The notes: generated by a model not told the origin, from the sequence alone. A DNA stretch of 64,000 nt from ZC4RG30 sp963777735 (GCA_963777735.1 CAVZRQ010000005.1:124001-188000), one strand, 5' to 3'; positions 45,272 to 56,179 are shown, numbered from the stretch's first letter. Numbers and translations are program-made.

Positions 45272-45805
45272 TTGGCGATCAGAACCATACTTCGCATGGG
45301 CGAGCCCCTGCTGCTGCAGCGGGCAAGGGAAGTCACGCAGCTGGATACGCCTGCGCTGCACGAACTCGTGGCGGACATGCAGGAAACCATGCGGCATGCC
45401 AACGGCGCCGGACTTGCTGCACCCCAGATCGGCGTATCCCAGCGCGTTGTGATCTTCGGCTTCGAACGCAACGAACGTTATCCGGATGCGCCGGCAGTGC
45501 CGCCCACCGTGCTGGTGAATCCGGTCCTCACGCAGCTCGGCACTGAAATGGAAGACGACTGGGAAGGGTGTCTCTCGGTGCCTGGCATGCGGGGCTTGGT
45601 GCCCAGGGCCGCGCAGTTGCGCTACCAGGGCTTCGATGCACATGGCAATGCCATCGACCGCACCGTCGACGGTTTTCATGCGCGGGTGGTGCAGCATGAG
45701 GTGGATCACCTGGATGGCATCCTTTATCCCATGCGCATCCGGGATCTGACGAAATTCGGGTTCCAGGACGTGCTGTTCCCGGGGCAGGAACTGCAGGCCG
45801 ATTGA
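45272..45805 (+). CDS. def: Peptide deformylase
   Basis: The enzyme removes the formyl group from nascent N-terminal methionine. All three motifs are present: GAGLAAPQIG (45-54), EGCLSVPG with metal ligand C100, and QHEVDHLDG with H142, E143 and H146. The TTG start at 45272 has AGAGGG upstream and gives the usual MAIRTILRMGEP opening, which an internal ATG would lose. It follows the RRM terminator, so it probably has its own promoter in the short gap or is read through from upstream. Confidence 0.92.
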   Translation: MAIRTILRMGEPLLLQRAREVTQLDTPALHELVADMQETMRHANGAGLAAPQIGVSQRVVIFGFERNERYPDAPAVPPTVLVNPVLTQLGTEMEDDWEGCLSVPGMRGLVPRAAQLRYQGFDAHGNAIDRTVDGFHARVVQHEVDHLDGILYPMRIRDLTKFGFQDVLFPGQELQAD

Positions 45806-45868
45806 ACGGCGTCGCATCCCCGATGCATGCACTGCGCTTTTCCCTCCCGCAGCCGCTAGCATTGTCCA

Positions 45869-47258
45869 ATGGAACAATACGACGTAGTGGTGATCGGCAC
45901 GGGCCCGGCCGGGGAAGGCGCGGCCATGATGCTGACCAAGAACCACCGCAAGGTGGCGGTGGTGGAGCGCTATACCGAGGTGGGCGGTGGCTGCACCCAC
46001 TGGGGCACGATACCGAGCAAGGCGCTGCGGCATGCCGTGAAGACCTTGAGCGACATGCGTACCAACCCGATGCTGCGCAAGCTCACATCCTCACTGAATG
46101 TCACCCTGCCGCAGCTGTTGTCCACTGCCTCCGGAGTGATCGACGCCCAGGTGCAGATGCGTCGGCGTTTCTACGATCGCAATCGTGTGCCGGTGCTGGA
46201 AGGATCGGCACGTTTCCTGGATGCCAGCACAGTGGAGATCACGCCCCGCATGGAGGCGCCCTACACTGTGCGTGCCGATCAATTCGTCATTGCCACGGGC
46301 TCTCGTCCCTACCATCCGCCCGGACTTGATTTCTCGCATCCCCGCGTCTGCGACAGCGACAGCATCCTGCGCTGCGAGTTCTCTCCCTTCAGCGTAACGA
46401 TCTACGGCGCCGGCGTGATCGGCTGCGAGTACGCATCGATCTTCCTGAACATGGGCAGCAAGGTCACGCTCATCAACACCCAGGACCGGCTGCTGTCGTT
46501 CATGGATGAAGAGATCGCCGAGGCGCTGTCCTACCACCTGCGTGACCAGGGCTGCATCATCCGGCACAACGAACAGTTTGATTTCCTGGAAGCACGCGCC
46601 GACGACGTGCGTGCTCAACCTGAAGTCTGGGCGCAAGATCAAGTCGGACCTGCTGCTGTGGGCCAACGGCCGCACCGGCAACACCGATGGCCTGAATCTC
46701 GAGGCTGTCGGCCTCAGTGCGAACCAGCGCGGCCAGATCACGGTGAACGAGCACTACCAGACGGCAGTGCCGAATATCTTCGCTGCCGGCGACGTGATCG
46801 GGCCACCGGCACTGGCCAGTGCGGCGTATCAGCAGGGTGGCCATGTCGGCCAGTACATCGTCGATCCGACCACACCGCCGCGACGCTCTGACCTGATTCC
46901 CAGCGGCATCTACACGATTCCCGAGATCTCCTCGGTCGGCAAGACCGAAAAGGAACTGCAGGAAGCGGGTATCCCCTACGAAATCGGCCATACCCATTTC
47001 AAGAGCCTCGCGCGCGCGCAGATGACCAATCAGCGCACGGGAATCCTCAAGATCCTGTTTCACTCGAAGACGCTCGAGATCCTGGGTGTACACTGTTTCG
47101 GTGACCACGCCTCGGAGATCGTGCACATCGGCCAGACCGTCATGGCCAGCCGCGACATCAACAACCTGCGTTATTTCATCAACACCACATTCAACTATCC
47201 GACCATGGCTGAGGCCTATCGCATCGCCGCCTACAATGGCCTCAACCGGCTGGCCTGA
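45869..47258 (+). CDS. sthA: Soluble pyridine nucleotide transhydrogenase, one frameshift
   Basis: SthA exchanges reducing equivalents between NADPH and NAD in the cytoplasm. It begins YDVVVIGTGPAGEGAAM and has GGGCTHWGTIPSKAL in place of the CxxxxC redox disulfide, which distinguishes it from lipoamide dehydrogenase. IYGAGVIGCEYASIF is the second nucleotide site. The dimerisation domain ends with FNYPTMAEAYRIAAYNGLNRL. A break near 46608 separates LEARADDV from LNLKSGRKIKSDLLLW. The length of 463 residues is standard. An exporter gene follows after 8 bases. Confidence 0.92.
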
Positions 47259-47266
47259 CTTCAAGC

Positions 47267-49060
47267 ATGAGTGAGGCCAGTTCCGCCCGTCCCAAGGGCA
47301 AGTCGATGCAGCCGCTGTATGCCCTGTGGCCGTTCCTGCGGCCCTTTCGCGGCGTGCTGGTGCTCGCGTTGCTGGCGCTGCTCGTCGCCTCCGGCGCCAT
47401 GCTGGCACTGCCGGTGGCGGTGCGTTATCTCATCGACCACGGCATGGCCAGCGGTGACTCGAGCACCGTAAACAGGTATTTCCTGGCGTTTCTGGGTGCT
47501 GCCGTCCTGTTCGGCATCTTCGCAGCGCTGCGTTTCTACCTCGTGACCTGGCTGGGTGAGCGGGTGGTGGCCAATGTGCGCAAGGCGGTCTACGACCGCG
47601 TCGTGCGCATGGACATGACATTCTTCGAAGTGACACGCACCGGCGAGATCCTCTCGCGCCTCACGACCGATACCACCCTGGTGCAGTCGATATCCGGCGT
47701 GGGCATTTCCATCACGCTGCGTTCGGCGCTGAATCTGGTGGGAGCGCTGGTCATGATGGGCGCGACCAGCCCCAGGTTGATGGGCATCATGGTGGTGCTG
47801 ATTCCCCTGATCATGCTGCCGTTGTTCACCGTGGGCCGGAAGGTGCGCAGGCTTTCCCGTGATTCGCAGGATCGTGTGGCGGATTCCAGCGGTCTGGCCG
47901 GCGAGACGCTCAATGCCATGCAGACCATCCAGGCCTTCACACTCGAGGCGTTGCAGAGCAGGCGTTATGGCGAAGCAGTGGAAACCGGCTTCGACACCGC
48001 CATCGCGCGCAATCGGGTCCGCGCCACGCTGACTGCAGTCGGCACGATGCTGGTGATGGCGGCCATCACGCTGGTGCTGTGGCTTGGCGCGCGCGCGGTG
48101 CTTGCCGGCGACATGACCGGCGGTCAGCTCGGCCAGTTTCTGCTGTATGCGGCCTTTGTTTCCGGTTCGGCCGCGGCACTGATAGAACAATGGGGCGAAG
48201 TGCAGCGGGCAGCCGGTGCGATGGAGCGGTTGGTGGAGTTGCTGCAGGCCAAGCCGGCCATCGCGGCACCCGCATTGCCGGTGGCTCTGCCCACGCGTTC
48301 GCGGGGCGCGCTGAACTTCAATGCAGTCTCGTTCCACTATCCTTCGCGCCCGGATACCCCGGCGCTCAGGTCCATCGCACTCGACATCGCGCCTGGTGAA
48401 ACACTGGCTCTCGTCGGGCCTTCCGGGGCTGGCAAGAGCACCATGTTCCAGCTCCTGCTGCGCTTTTACGATCCCGCAGCCGGTCACATCCAGCTGGATG
48501 GCGTGGATATTGCGCAGGTGGATCCGGTGGCGCTGCGCGGCCAGATTGGTCTCGTGCCGCAGGACACGGTGTTGTTTGGTACCAGCGCCCGCGAAAACAT
48601 CCGTTACGGTCGGCCCGGGGCCAGTGATGCAGACGTAGAGGCGGCGGCAGTAGCTGCTGCTGCCGATGAATTCATCCGGGCTCTTCCGCAGGGTTATGAC
48701 ACATTCCTGGGCGAGCGCGGCACGCGCCTGTCGGGTGGGCAGCGGCAGCGCATCGCCATCGCCCGCGCCATCCTCAAGGATCCACCGGTACTGCTGCTGG
48801 ACGAGGCCACCAGTGCCCTCGACGCCGAGAGTGAGCAGCTGGTGCAGCGTGCCCTGGAGGGGCTGATGAGCTCCCGGACCACCCTGATCATTGCCCACCG
48901 GTTGGCCACGGTGCTGAAAGCAGACCGGATCGTCGTCATGGATCAGGGAGAAATCGTGGCGGCAGGCACACATACGGAGCTTCTGAGAACCAGTTCTCTT
49001 TACTCCCGGCTCGCCCAGCTGCAGTTTGCAGATCAGGTTGCCGATAAAGACAACGGGTAA
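47267..49060 (+). CDS. ABCB-type (MsbA-like) ABC exporter
   Basis: A 597-residue half-transporter with six membrane helices (residues 20-320) and a C-terminal ATPase. Walker A is GPSGAGKST, signature LSGGQRQRIAIARAIL, Walker B LLLDEATSALD and the H-loop IIAHRL. It resembles lipid or small-molecule exporters of the MsbA/ATM1 branch. The substrate is unknown. It follows sthA directly, and the diguanylate cyclase gene begins 15 bases later. Confidence 0.9.
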   Translation: MSEASSARPKGKSMQPLYALWPFLRPFRGVLVLALLALLVASGAMLALPVAVRYLIDHGMASGDSSTVNRYFLAFLGAAVLFGIFAALRFYLVTWLGERVVANVRKAVYDRVVRMDMTFFEVTRTGEILSRLTTDTTLVQSISGVGISITLRSALNLVGALVMMGATSPRLMGIMVVLIPLIMLPLFTVGRKVRRLSRDSQDRVADSSGLAGETLNAMQTIQAFTLEALQSRRYGEAVETGFDTAIARNRVRATLTAVGTMLVMAAITLVLWLGARAVLAGDMTGGQLGQFLLYAAFVSGSAAALIEQWGEVQRAAGAMERLVELLQAKPAIAAPALPVALPTRSRGALNFNAVSFHYPSRPDTPALRSIALDIAPGETLALVGPSGAGKSTMFQLLLRFYDPAAGHIQLDGVDIAQVDPVALRGQIGLVPQDTVLFGTSARENIRYGRPGASDADVEAAAVAAAADEFIRALPQGYDTFLGERGTRLSGGQRQRIAIARAILKDPPVLLLDEATSALDAESEQLVQRALEGLMSSRTTLIIAHRLATVLKADRIVVMDQGEIVAAGTHTELLRTSSLYSRLAQLQFADQVADKDNG

Positions 49061-49074
49061 CGAGGCATCGGATC

Positions 49075-50538
49075 GTGTTCAAGGCTGTTGAAACAGAAGA
49101 CTGGCGCAGGCGGTACCTCGACAGCCTGCGCGACATGGAACGTGATGAACGACAGTTCCGTGACCAGCAGCAAACCCTTTACAAGCTCGTCGGCAAGCTT
49201 TGCCTTGCGGCCCAGGGGCAGTCCCCGCGCCTTGACCAGGAGCTGAAGCGACTCAAGGAGTCGGTGCGTCGCGAGGTTGCTCCGGCCGAACTGGAGCCAC
49301 TCGGCCAGGCGATTGCCGACGCCGTGCTGGAGATCGATCAGGCTGGCGGCAAGTCGGCCAAGGCTGCAAAGCCTGAAATGGTCGAGAAGCCCGATGTGAC
49401 TGCGAAGTCCGAGAGCGTCGTGGTCAAGCTGGTCGAATCCCCGTCGCGGGCAAGTTCCGCGGACCCTGCTGCCCAGAAAGTATTCGAAGTATTCGGCGAA
49501 GACCGCATTCGTGGCCTGCTGTCGCGTCTGCTGTCGGAGCTGCGCCAGGAAACGAAACTGGTGCCAGAAGTCGAGATCATCCATCGGGAGTTGGCCGTCG
49601 CCCTGACGCCGCAGCAATTGCCGGATGTGATCGAAAGGATTGGCGCCCTGGTCATGCAGCGCATGCAGGGCCTGGAACGCATGCGCCAGGAACTGGAGCA
49701 GCTGCTGGCCCAGCTTGCGAGCCAGCTGGAATCCCTGACCCGTTACGTGGAAGGCAGTGCCAGGGAAGAATCACAGCGCAACAGCAGCAGCGAAACCCTG
49801 AACCTGCAGATCACCGGCGAGATGCAGGCGCTGGGCGACACCGTGGACGCTGGCACGGATCTGGCGGTCATTCGACGCCAGCTGCGTCAGCGGCTGGATT
49901 CGATAGGCCAGCACCTGCTGGACTATCGCGATCGCGAGGAAGCACGTACGCGGCAGGCGCGCGCGCGCACCGAGCAGATGCGCGGCCGCATGGATGAAAT
50001 GGAATCCGAGGCGCGCAAGTTGCAGGCGCGGCTGACGGATGAGCGACGCATGTCGATGCGCGATCCGCTGACCCAGATCCCGAACCGGCTGGCGTATGAG
50101 CAGCGGGTTGCAGAGGAACTGGATCGCTGGTCGAGGTTCTCGCAGCCCACCTGCATTGCGGTCTGGGACATCGACGAATTCAAGGCGATCAACGACAGCT
50201 ACGGCCATCGCGCCGGCGACAAGGTGTTGACCGTGGTGGCCGAATGCCTCGCCAACTCGATCCGCAGCACCGATTTCATTTCCCGTTATGGCGGGGAGGA
50301 GTTTGTCATGCTGCTGCCGGGCACGACGCTGCCGGATGCCATGCTGCTGGCAGAAGAGATGCGCGAGGCGGTGACCCACCTCGGCTTCCACTTCCGTGGC
50401 AAGCCGGTGTCGATCACGATCTCCTGCGGCATCACGGCATTCAAGGAGGGCGATGAGGCTGAAGAAGCCTTCGATCGCGCCGACAATGCCATGTACCGCG
50501 CCAAGGAAACCGGGCGCAATCGCGTCGTCAGCGCCTGA
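49075..50538 (+). CDS. GGDEF-domain diguanylate cyclase with coiled-coil N-terminus
   Basis: The enzyme makes cyclic di-GMP. The catalytic motif is GGEEF at residues 406-410, with an inhibitory RSTD (397-400) exactly five residues before it, so product feedback is expected. The N-terminal 320 residues are helical, with probable coiled coils (ERMRQELEQLLAQLASQLESL and the RMDEMESEARKLQARL linker). No membrane helix is found. The start is GTG with a weak ribosome site. It converges on the rhomboid gene with an 11-base overlap. The HD-GYP gene at 11229 would oppose it. Confidence 0.9.
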   Translation: MFKAVETEDWRRRYLDSLRDMERDERQFRDQQQTLYKLVGKLCLAAQGQSPRLDQELKRLKESVRREVAPAELEPLGQAIADAVLEIDQAGGKSAKAAKPEMVEKPDVTAKSESVVVKLVESPSRASSADPAAQKVFEVFGEDRIRGLLSRLLSELRQETKLVPEVEIIHRELAVALTPQQLPDVIERIGALVMQRMQGLERMRQELEQLLAQLASQLESLTRYVEGSAREESQRNSSSETLNLQITGEMQALGDTVDAGTDLAVIRRQLRQRLDSIGQHLLDYRDREEARTRQARARTEQMRGRMDEMESEARKLQARLTDERRMSMRDPLTQIPNRLAYEQRVAEELDRWSRFSQPTCIAVWDIDEFKAINDSYGHRAGDKVLTVVAECLANSIRSTDFISRYGGEEFVMLLPGTTLPDAMLLAEEMREAVTHLGFHFRGKPVSITISCGITAFKEGDEAEEAFDRADNAMYRAKETGRNRVVSA

Positions 50539-51121
50539 TGTGCTGCGACCGCCAGTAGAGGATCAAGGCGAAGCCGCCGATCATGCCGCCCAGATGGGCG
50601 AAATGCGCCACGTTGGAGTCGCGGCCTGAAACCCCGAGATAGAGTTCCAGCAATCCGTAAAGCGTGACGAACAGCCACGCCGGCATCGGAATCGGGGGGA
50701 ACAGCAACATCAGCTTCCGCTTCGGGAATGCCAGTCCGAACGCCAGCAGCAGCCCGAACACTCCGCCGGATGCGCCAACAGTCGGGATGGGCGGGTTTCC
50801 CACGGCGCTCAGCACGACCAGTTGTGCGATGGCCGCGCTGATCACGCAGACCAGGTAGTAGATGAAGAAGCGCTTCGAACCCACCAGACGCTCGATGTCC
50901 GGGCCGAACATGTACAGCGCGAACATGTTCATGAACAGGTGGGGGAAGCCGCCATGCAGGAATCCGTAGCTGACGAGCTGCCAGGGCCGGAAGGGCGCAC
51001 CGGCCGGGTTGTCGCCCAGTGGCCAAAGCGCGCCGTGAATCTCGAGCCAGGGAAACAGGAAGGACTGCAGCGCGAAACCCGCGATGCAGGCAATCAGGAT
51101 GCCTCTGGCTACGGGCGTCAT
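50528..51121 (-). CDS. Rhomboid family intramembrane serine protease
   Basis: The 197-residue protein has six helices. The Ser-His dyad is S118 in VGASGGVFGL and H176 in HFAHLGGM, with the conserved HGGFPHLFMNMFAL loop near residue 60. It cleaves substrates within the membrane; the targets are unknown. The gene follows typA on the minus strand, starting two bases after its stop, so it is probably read from the typA promoter. Confidence 0.9.
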   Translation of the reverse strand: MTPVARGILIACIAGFALQSFLFPWLEIHGALWPLGDNPAGAPFRPWQLVSYGFLHGGFPHLFMNMFALYMFGPDIERLVGSKRFFIYYLVCVISAAIAQLVVLSAVGNPPIPTVGASGGVFGLLLAFGLAFPKRKLMLLFPPIPMPAWLFVTLYGLLELYLGVSGRDSNVAHFAHLGGMIGGFALILYWRSQHIRR

Positions 51122-51123
51122 GC

Positions 51124-52953
51124 CTAGCTCGCGAACAGACTCTCCGCCGCCCGCGAACTGCGCTTGCGCTCATTCTCTGTCAGGAAGCGCTTGCGGATGC
51201 GGATCGACAGCGGGGTGACTTCCACCAGTTCGTCGTCGGCGATGAATTCCACCGCGTATTCCAGATTCAGCTCGATCGGTGGCGTCAGCAGGATGGCGTC
51301 GTCCTTGCCCGATGCGCGCACGTTGGTGAGCTTCTTGGTCTTGATCGGGTTGACTACCAGATCATTTTCACGCGAGTGGATGCCGACGATCATGCCTTCG
51401 TAGACCTTCTCGTTGTGGCTGACGAACAGTTTGCCGCGCTCCTGCAGGCTCCACAGCGCATAGGCCACGGCGTCGCCGTTTTCCATGCTGATCAGCACGC
51501 CATTGCGACGCTCGGCGATGTCGCCGCGCATCGGGGCATAGCCGTCGAACACGTGGCTCATCAGGCCGCTGCCGCGGGTGAGTGTCATGAACTCGCCCTG
51601 GAAGCCGATGAGGCCGCGGGCCGGCACGCGATATTCGATGCGCACGCGACCATGGCCGTCCATGGACATGTCCTTCATTTCGGCGCGGCGCTGGCCCAGT
51701 GCTTCCATCACGCCACCCTGATGCGCTTCCTCGACATCGACCGTGAGCGCTTCGTACGGCTCGTTGGTCACGCCGTCGATCATCTTCAGCAGCACCTGCG
51801 GACGCGACACGGCGAGTTCGAAGCCTTCGCGGCGCATGTTCTCGATCAGGATGGTCAGGTGCAGTTCGCCGCGGCCGGAGACGCGGAACACATCGGCGTC
51901 GCCGGTTTCTTCGACGCGCAGCGCCACGTTGCTTTCGAGCTCGCGCGCGAGGCGCTCGCGGATCTGGCGGCTGGTGACGAACTTGCCTTCACGGCCGGCC
52001 AGCGGCGAGCTGTTGACCTGGAAGTTCATGGCGAGGGTGGGTTCGTCGACGGAAATGGCGGGCAGGCCGTCCGGGTTCGCCGGATCACAGATCGTGATGC
52101 CGATGTTCACATCGGGGAGGCCGGTGATGGCAACGATGTCGCCCGCGCTGGCGGACTCAACCGGGGAGCGCGACAGGCCGCTGAATGCCAGCACCTGCAC
52201 GATCTTGCCCGTGCCCGTGTCCTTCTCGCCCTCGCACATCACCACGTTCATGCCGGGCTTCACCGTGCCGCGGCGGATGCGGCCGATGCCGATACGGCCG
52301 ACATAGGAGTTGTAGTCCAGCGTCGCGATCTGCATCTGCAGCGGACCTTCGGCGTCGGCCTTGGGCTCCGGCACGTATTTCAGTACGGCCTCGAACAGCG
52401 GCGCCATGTCTGGCTGCTGCTGCGTGGCGTCGAGACTGGCCCAGCCCTGCAGGGCCGAGGCGTAGACCACCGGGAAGTCGAGCTGTTCATCGGTGGCGCC
52501 GAGTTTGTCGAACAGGTCGAAGGTCTGGTCGACCACCCAGCCCGGACGCGCGCCCGGACGATCGATCTTGTTCACGACCACAATGGCCTTGAGGCCGAGG
52601 GCCAGTGCCTTGCGCGTGACGAAGCGCGTCTGCGGCATCGGGCCTTCGACCGCGTCGACCAGCAGCAGCACGCCATCGACCATCGACAGCACGCGTTCGA
52701 CTTCACCGCCGAAGTCGGCGTGGCCCGGGGTGTCGAGCACGTTGATGCGGGTGCCGCCGTAATCGATGGCGCAGTTCTTGGCGAGGATGGTGATGCCACG
52801 CTCTTTTTCGATGGCATTCGAATCCATGATCCGCTCGCCCATCTTCTCGTGCGCAGCGAAGGTGCCGGACTGCTTCAGCAGGCAGTCGACGAGGGTGGTC
52901 TTGCCATGGTCGACGTGGGCAATGATGGCAATGTTGCGGATCGGTCGCTGCAT
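51124..52953 (-). CDS. typA: Translational GTPase TypA/BipA
   Basis: TypA is a ribosome-associated GTPase involved in stress adaptation and ribosome assembly. G1 is AHVDHGKTT (residues 12-20), the switch has ERGITILAKN, G3 is DTPGHADFGGEVER and G4 NKIDRPGARP. The TypA-specific C-terminal domain follows (RGSGLMSHVFDGYAP and YAVEFIADDELVEVTP). The ATG at 52953 gives 609 residues, matching the family; the open frame to 53094 is non-homologous. The frame is intact across 1.8 kb, unlike nearby plus-strand genes. Confidence 0.95.
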   Translation of the reverse strand: MQRPIRNIAIIAHVDHGKTTLVDCLLKQSGTFAAHEKMGERIMDSNAIEKERGITILAKNCAIDYGGTRINVLDTPGHADFGGEVERVLSMVDGVLLLVDAVEGPMPQTRFVTRKALALGLKAIVVVNKIDRPGARPGWVVDQTFDLFDKLGATDEQLDFPVVYASALQGWASLDATQQQPDMAPLFEAVLKYVPEPKADAEGPLQMQIATLDYNSYVGRIGIGRIRRGTVKPGMNVVMCEGEKDTGTGKIVQVLAFSGLSRSPVESASAGDIVAITGLPDVNIGITICDPANPDGLPAISVDEPTLAMNFQVNSSPLAGREGKFVTSRQIRERLARELESNVALRVEETGDADVFRVSGRGELHLTILIENMRREGFELAVSRPQVLLKMIDGVTNEPYEALTVDVEEAHQGGVMEALGQRRAEMKDMSMDGHGRVRIEYRVPARGLIGFQGEFMTLTRGSGLMSHVFDGYAPMRGDIAERRNGVLISMENGDAVAYALWSLQERGKLFVSHNEKVYEGMIVGIHSRENDLVVNPIKTKKLTNVRASGKDDAILLTPPIELNLEYAVEFIADDELVEVTPLSIRIRKRFLTENERKRSSRAAESLFAS

Positions 52954-53069
52954 GGTGATCTTTAGGTGCCGGACGCGGGAAAAAGGGCCGCGAGAGTACC
53001 AGTTTCGGCTGCCAATTGCCCGTTGGCAGCGCCTTTCCCGAAGACGGGGGCAGGCCCTAGACTTGCCGC

Positions 53070-54321
53070 GTGCCACATTCCCGAGAACAACCATTGCCGG
53101 AGGCTGCCTTTACCGCGGAGGTGGAGCGCGTCCGCGCCAGCAACCTGTTCGGACGCGCCACGCAGCTGCAGCGGCTGTTCGACTACCTGGTGGCCTGCCA
53201 GGCCGAGGGTCGAGTCCCCAAGGAAATCGAGGTCGCCGTAGACGGGTTTGGCCGCGGGGCGGATTTCGACGTGGCCCAGGACGCGACGGTGCGGGTCACC
53301 GCGCACAAGCTGCGCAAGCGACTGGAGGATTTCTATCGGCAGGAAGTGCCACTTGCGGCGGCGCAGCTAACGGTTCCGCGTGGCGAATACCGGCTGATTC
53401 TCGAAGCCGCGCCCGCTGGAGTCGCTGTGCCGGTATTGCGCGGGTGGCGCCGCTTCCTGCCGAAGAATCCGCGGGAACGCGTGGCCGCCGTACTCATCGG
53501 TGTGCTGACGCTGTCCACTGTCGCGCTGCTGCTCATGCTGGGCACCCGCCCGGAAGTCGATTCGCAGCTGGCCGCTGTGCGGGATTCCCCCCTGTGGGCA
53601 CCGTTGCTGAAGGACGAACTGCCGGTGCAGCTGGTGCTTGGCGATTACTACATCTTCGGCGAGCGCGGCGAAACCGGCGACATCCAGCGCCTGGTGCGCG
53701 ATTTCAACGTGAACTCCCGCCGGGATCTGGAGCAGGGATTTCTATCCGATCCCGCACGGGCCTCGAAATTCGCAGACCTGAATCTGGGTTATCTGCCCAC
53801 TTCCAGTGCGCAGGCGCTGCGCGAAGTGCTGCCGATACTGGTTGCATCCGGCAAGCATGTGTCACTGACACTCGCCTCCGAGCTGGATCCTTCCACCATC
53901 AAGACCACGCACATCGTCTACATCGGTTACCTCAGCGCACTGGGCATGCTGATGGACGTGGCGATGGCCGGCTCGCGATATTCGTTCGGCGGGTCCTACG
54001 ACGAGCTGATCGATTCGATCACCGGGAGCGCCTGGGTGAGCGATGCGGGTGAGCCGCATGCGCCCGCCGAGCGCTATACGCGACTTTGCGTACCTGGCCG
54101 GCTTTCGCGGCCCCGGTGGCCATCAGCACCTGGTGATTGCCGGCACCCGCGACACCGGGCTGATGCAGGCCGCTGAATCCGCAGCAGACCTGTCTTCCTT
54201 GCAGGCGTTGGCAGCGAAGGATCTGAACTGGCAGGGCTTCGAAGCGCTGTATGAAGTGCAGAGCGTCAACGGCGTGAATGTGGAGTCGCGGCTGATCGAG
54301 GCCAGCGCAACGGGACAATGA
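53070..54321 (+). CDS. Membrane protein with winged-helix-like N-terminal domain, one frameshift
   Basis: Residues 20-110 match the DNA-binding-like region found before adenylate-cyclase or TPR proteins: ASNLFGRATQLQRLFDYLVACQ, PKEIEVAVDGFGRG and VRVTAHKLRKRLEDFYR. A transmembrane helix follows (AAVLIGVLTLSTVALLLML) and then a periplasmic domain with no clear match. A break near 54075 joins PAERYTR to DFAYLAGFRGPGGHQH. The start is GTG at 53070. It is divergent from typA. The ABC exporter start overlaps its stop by four bases, so the two are probably functionally linked. Confidence 0.65.
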
Positions 54322-56163
54322 GCCGCCCCGCGCCGATGATGCCGCCGCCGCCACTGAACCTGCTGCGGTTGCCTCGCGAATTCCTCGAAGTATTCCGCTA
54401 CGGCCGCAAGGCGCTGGATCTGGTCTGGCGACGAGCCGCCGTCTTTCCGATCTGGCTGGCAGTGCTCACAGTGCTGGCGGGTGCATTGCCGGCGCTGGTC
54501 GCCTGGCTCGGCGCGCGCATCGTCGACGCGGTGGTCGCCGCCAGCAGCGGTGGGGGCGACATCGTCGCCGGTGCTGGAGCTGGTGGCGCTCGAGGGCGCT
54601 GACCGTCGCGGCGCTGGCTCTGTGCACGCGCGGACTCTCGCTGAGCACCACGCTGCTGCGCGAGCAGCTCGGGTTCCGCGTCAACTCCATGATCCTCGAC
54701 AAGGCACTGACGCTCGACCTCGAGCATTTCGAGGATTCGGAGTTCTACGACCGCCTGACGCGCGCGCGGCGCGAAGCCTCGCAGCGTCCGCTGAGCCTCG
54801 TGATGCGCAGCTTCACGCTGGTGCAGAACCTCGTGTCTCTGGTGAGCTTCAGCGTGCTGCTGTTCACCTTCTCGCCCTGGGCGGTGCTGCTGCTGGTGGT
54901 GGCTGGCCTGCCCGGGTTCGTCGCCGAGACCAAGTTTTCCAACGATGCGTTCCGGCTGTTCCGCTGGCGCTCTTCCGAGCGGCGCATGCAGGCCTATCTC
55001 GAGACCGTCATCGCGCGCGAGGACCATGCCAAGGAAGTCAAGCTCTACGCGCTTGGGCAAGCGGCTGCTGGATCGCTACAAGTCACATTCACCAGAAGCT
55101 GTTTGCGCAGGAGCGCCAGCTTGTCATCCGCCGCGACAGCTGGGGTTTCGCACTGGGATTGCTGGCGACTGCCGCGCTGTACGGCGGCTACTGCTGGGTG
55201 GCAGTGAGCGCGGTACGGGGTGCGATCACCATCGGCGAGATGACCATGTACCTGATGCTGTTCCGGCAGGGCCAGGGTGCCGTGAGCTCGGCGCTGGGCG
55301 CCGTCAGCGGGTTGTACGAAGACAACCTGTATCTTTCGACGCTGTACGAGTATCTGGATACGCCTGCCCGTCCACCGGGTGGTCGTGAAACCAGCGGTCC
55401 GGATCCTGCGGATGGCTTGCGGCTGGAGGATGTTTCCTTCACCTATCCCGGCGCCGATCAGCCCGCGCTGTCGCATGTGTCGCTGCATCTGCGGCCCGGC
55501 GGCAGTCTGGCGCTGGTGGGTGCGAACGGCTCCGGCAAGACCACGCTGATCAAGCTGCTGACCAGGCTCTATGTGCCCGACGCGGGCCGCATCCTGCTGG
55601 ATGGCCGCGATCTGGCCGAGTGGGATGTGGAAGCGCTGCGGCGCCGCTTCGGCGTGATCTTCCAGGACTATGTGCGCTACCAGATGCTGGTGGGCGAGAA
55701 CATCGGTGCGGGTGACGAGCCGCATTTCGACGACGAAGCCCGCTGGCGTGAATCGGCGCGCATGGGTCAGGCCGAAGAGATGATCGCGGCGCTGCCGGAG
55801 GGTTATCACACGCAGCTCGGCAAATGGTTCCTGGGCGGACGCGAGCTGTCAGGCGGGCAGTGGCAGAAGATCGCGGTGGCCCGCTCTTTCATGCGCAGCG
55901 ATGCCGATATCCGCGTGCTGGACGAACCAACCGCCGCGATGGATGCGGAAGCCGAGGCCGAAGTGTTCCGCCATGTGCGCGACATGGCCGAGGGCCGCAT
56001 GACCATCCTGATCTCGCACCGTTTTTCGACGGTGCGCATGGCCGATGAGATCGTGGTGCTGGACAGCGGCCGCATCGTGGAGCGCGGCAACCATGAATCC
56101 CTGATGCAGCAGCACGGCGTGTACGCGCGGCTGTTTGCCTTGCAGGCCAGCGGCTATCGCTAG
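54318..56163 (+). CDS. ABC exporter (permease plus ATPase), about four frameshifts
   Basis: A half-transporter of roughly 615 residues. The N-terminal membrane part (FPIWLAVLTVLAGALPALVAWLG and later FVAETKFSNDAFRLFRW) is broken near 54562, 54592, 55060 and 55085. The ATPase is intact: VGANGSGKTTL, signature LSGGQWQKIAVARSF, DEPTAAMDAEA and ISHRFSTV. The signature has LSGGQWQ, which is also typical of this family. It follows the winged-helix-like gene with a four-base overlap and converges on the MarR gene. The substrate is unknown. Confidence 0.82.
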
Positions 56164-56179
56164 CGCTGGCCGCGTTTGC

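Noticed and set aside
47261..48973. 570-residue minus-strand frame opposite the ABC exporter
   Set aside because: The plus strand has a complete ABCB exporter; the minus frame is a codon-bias shadow rich in His, Gln and Arg.
51019..52965. 648-residue plus-strand frame opposite typA
   Set aside because: TypA on the minus strand is complete and highly conserved; the plus frame is its shadow.
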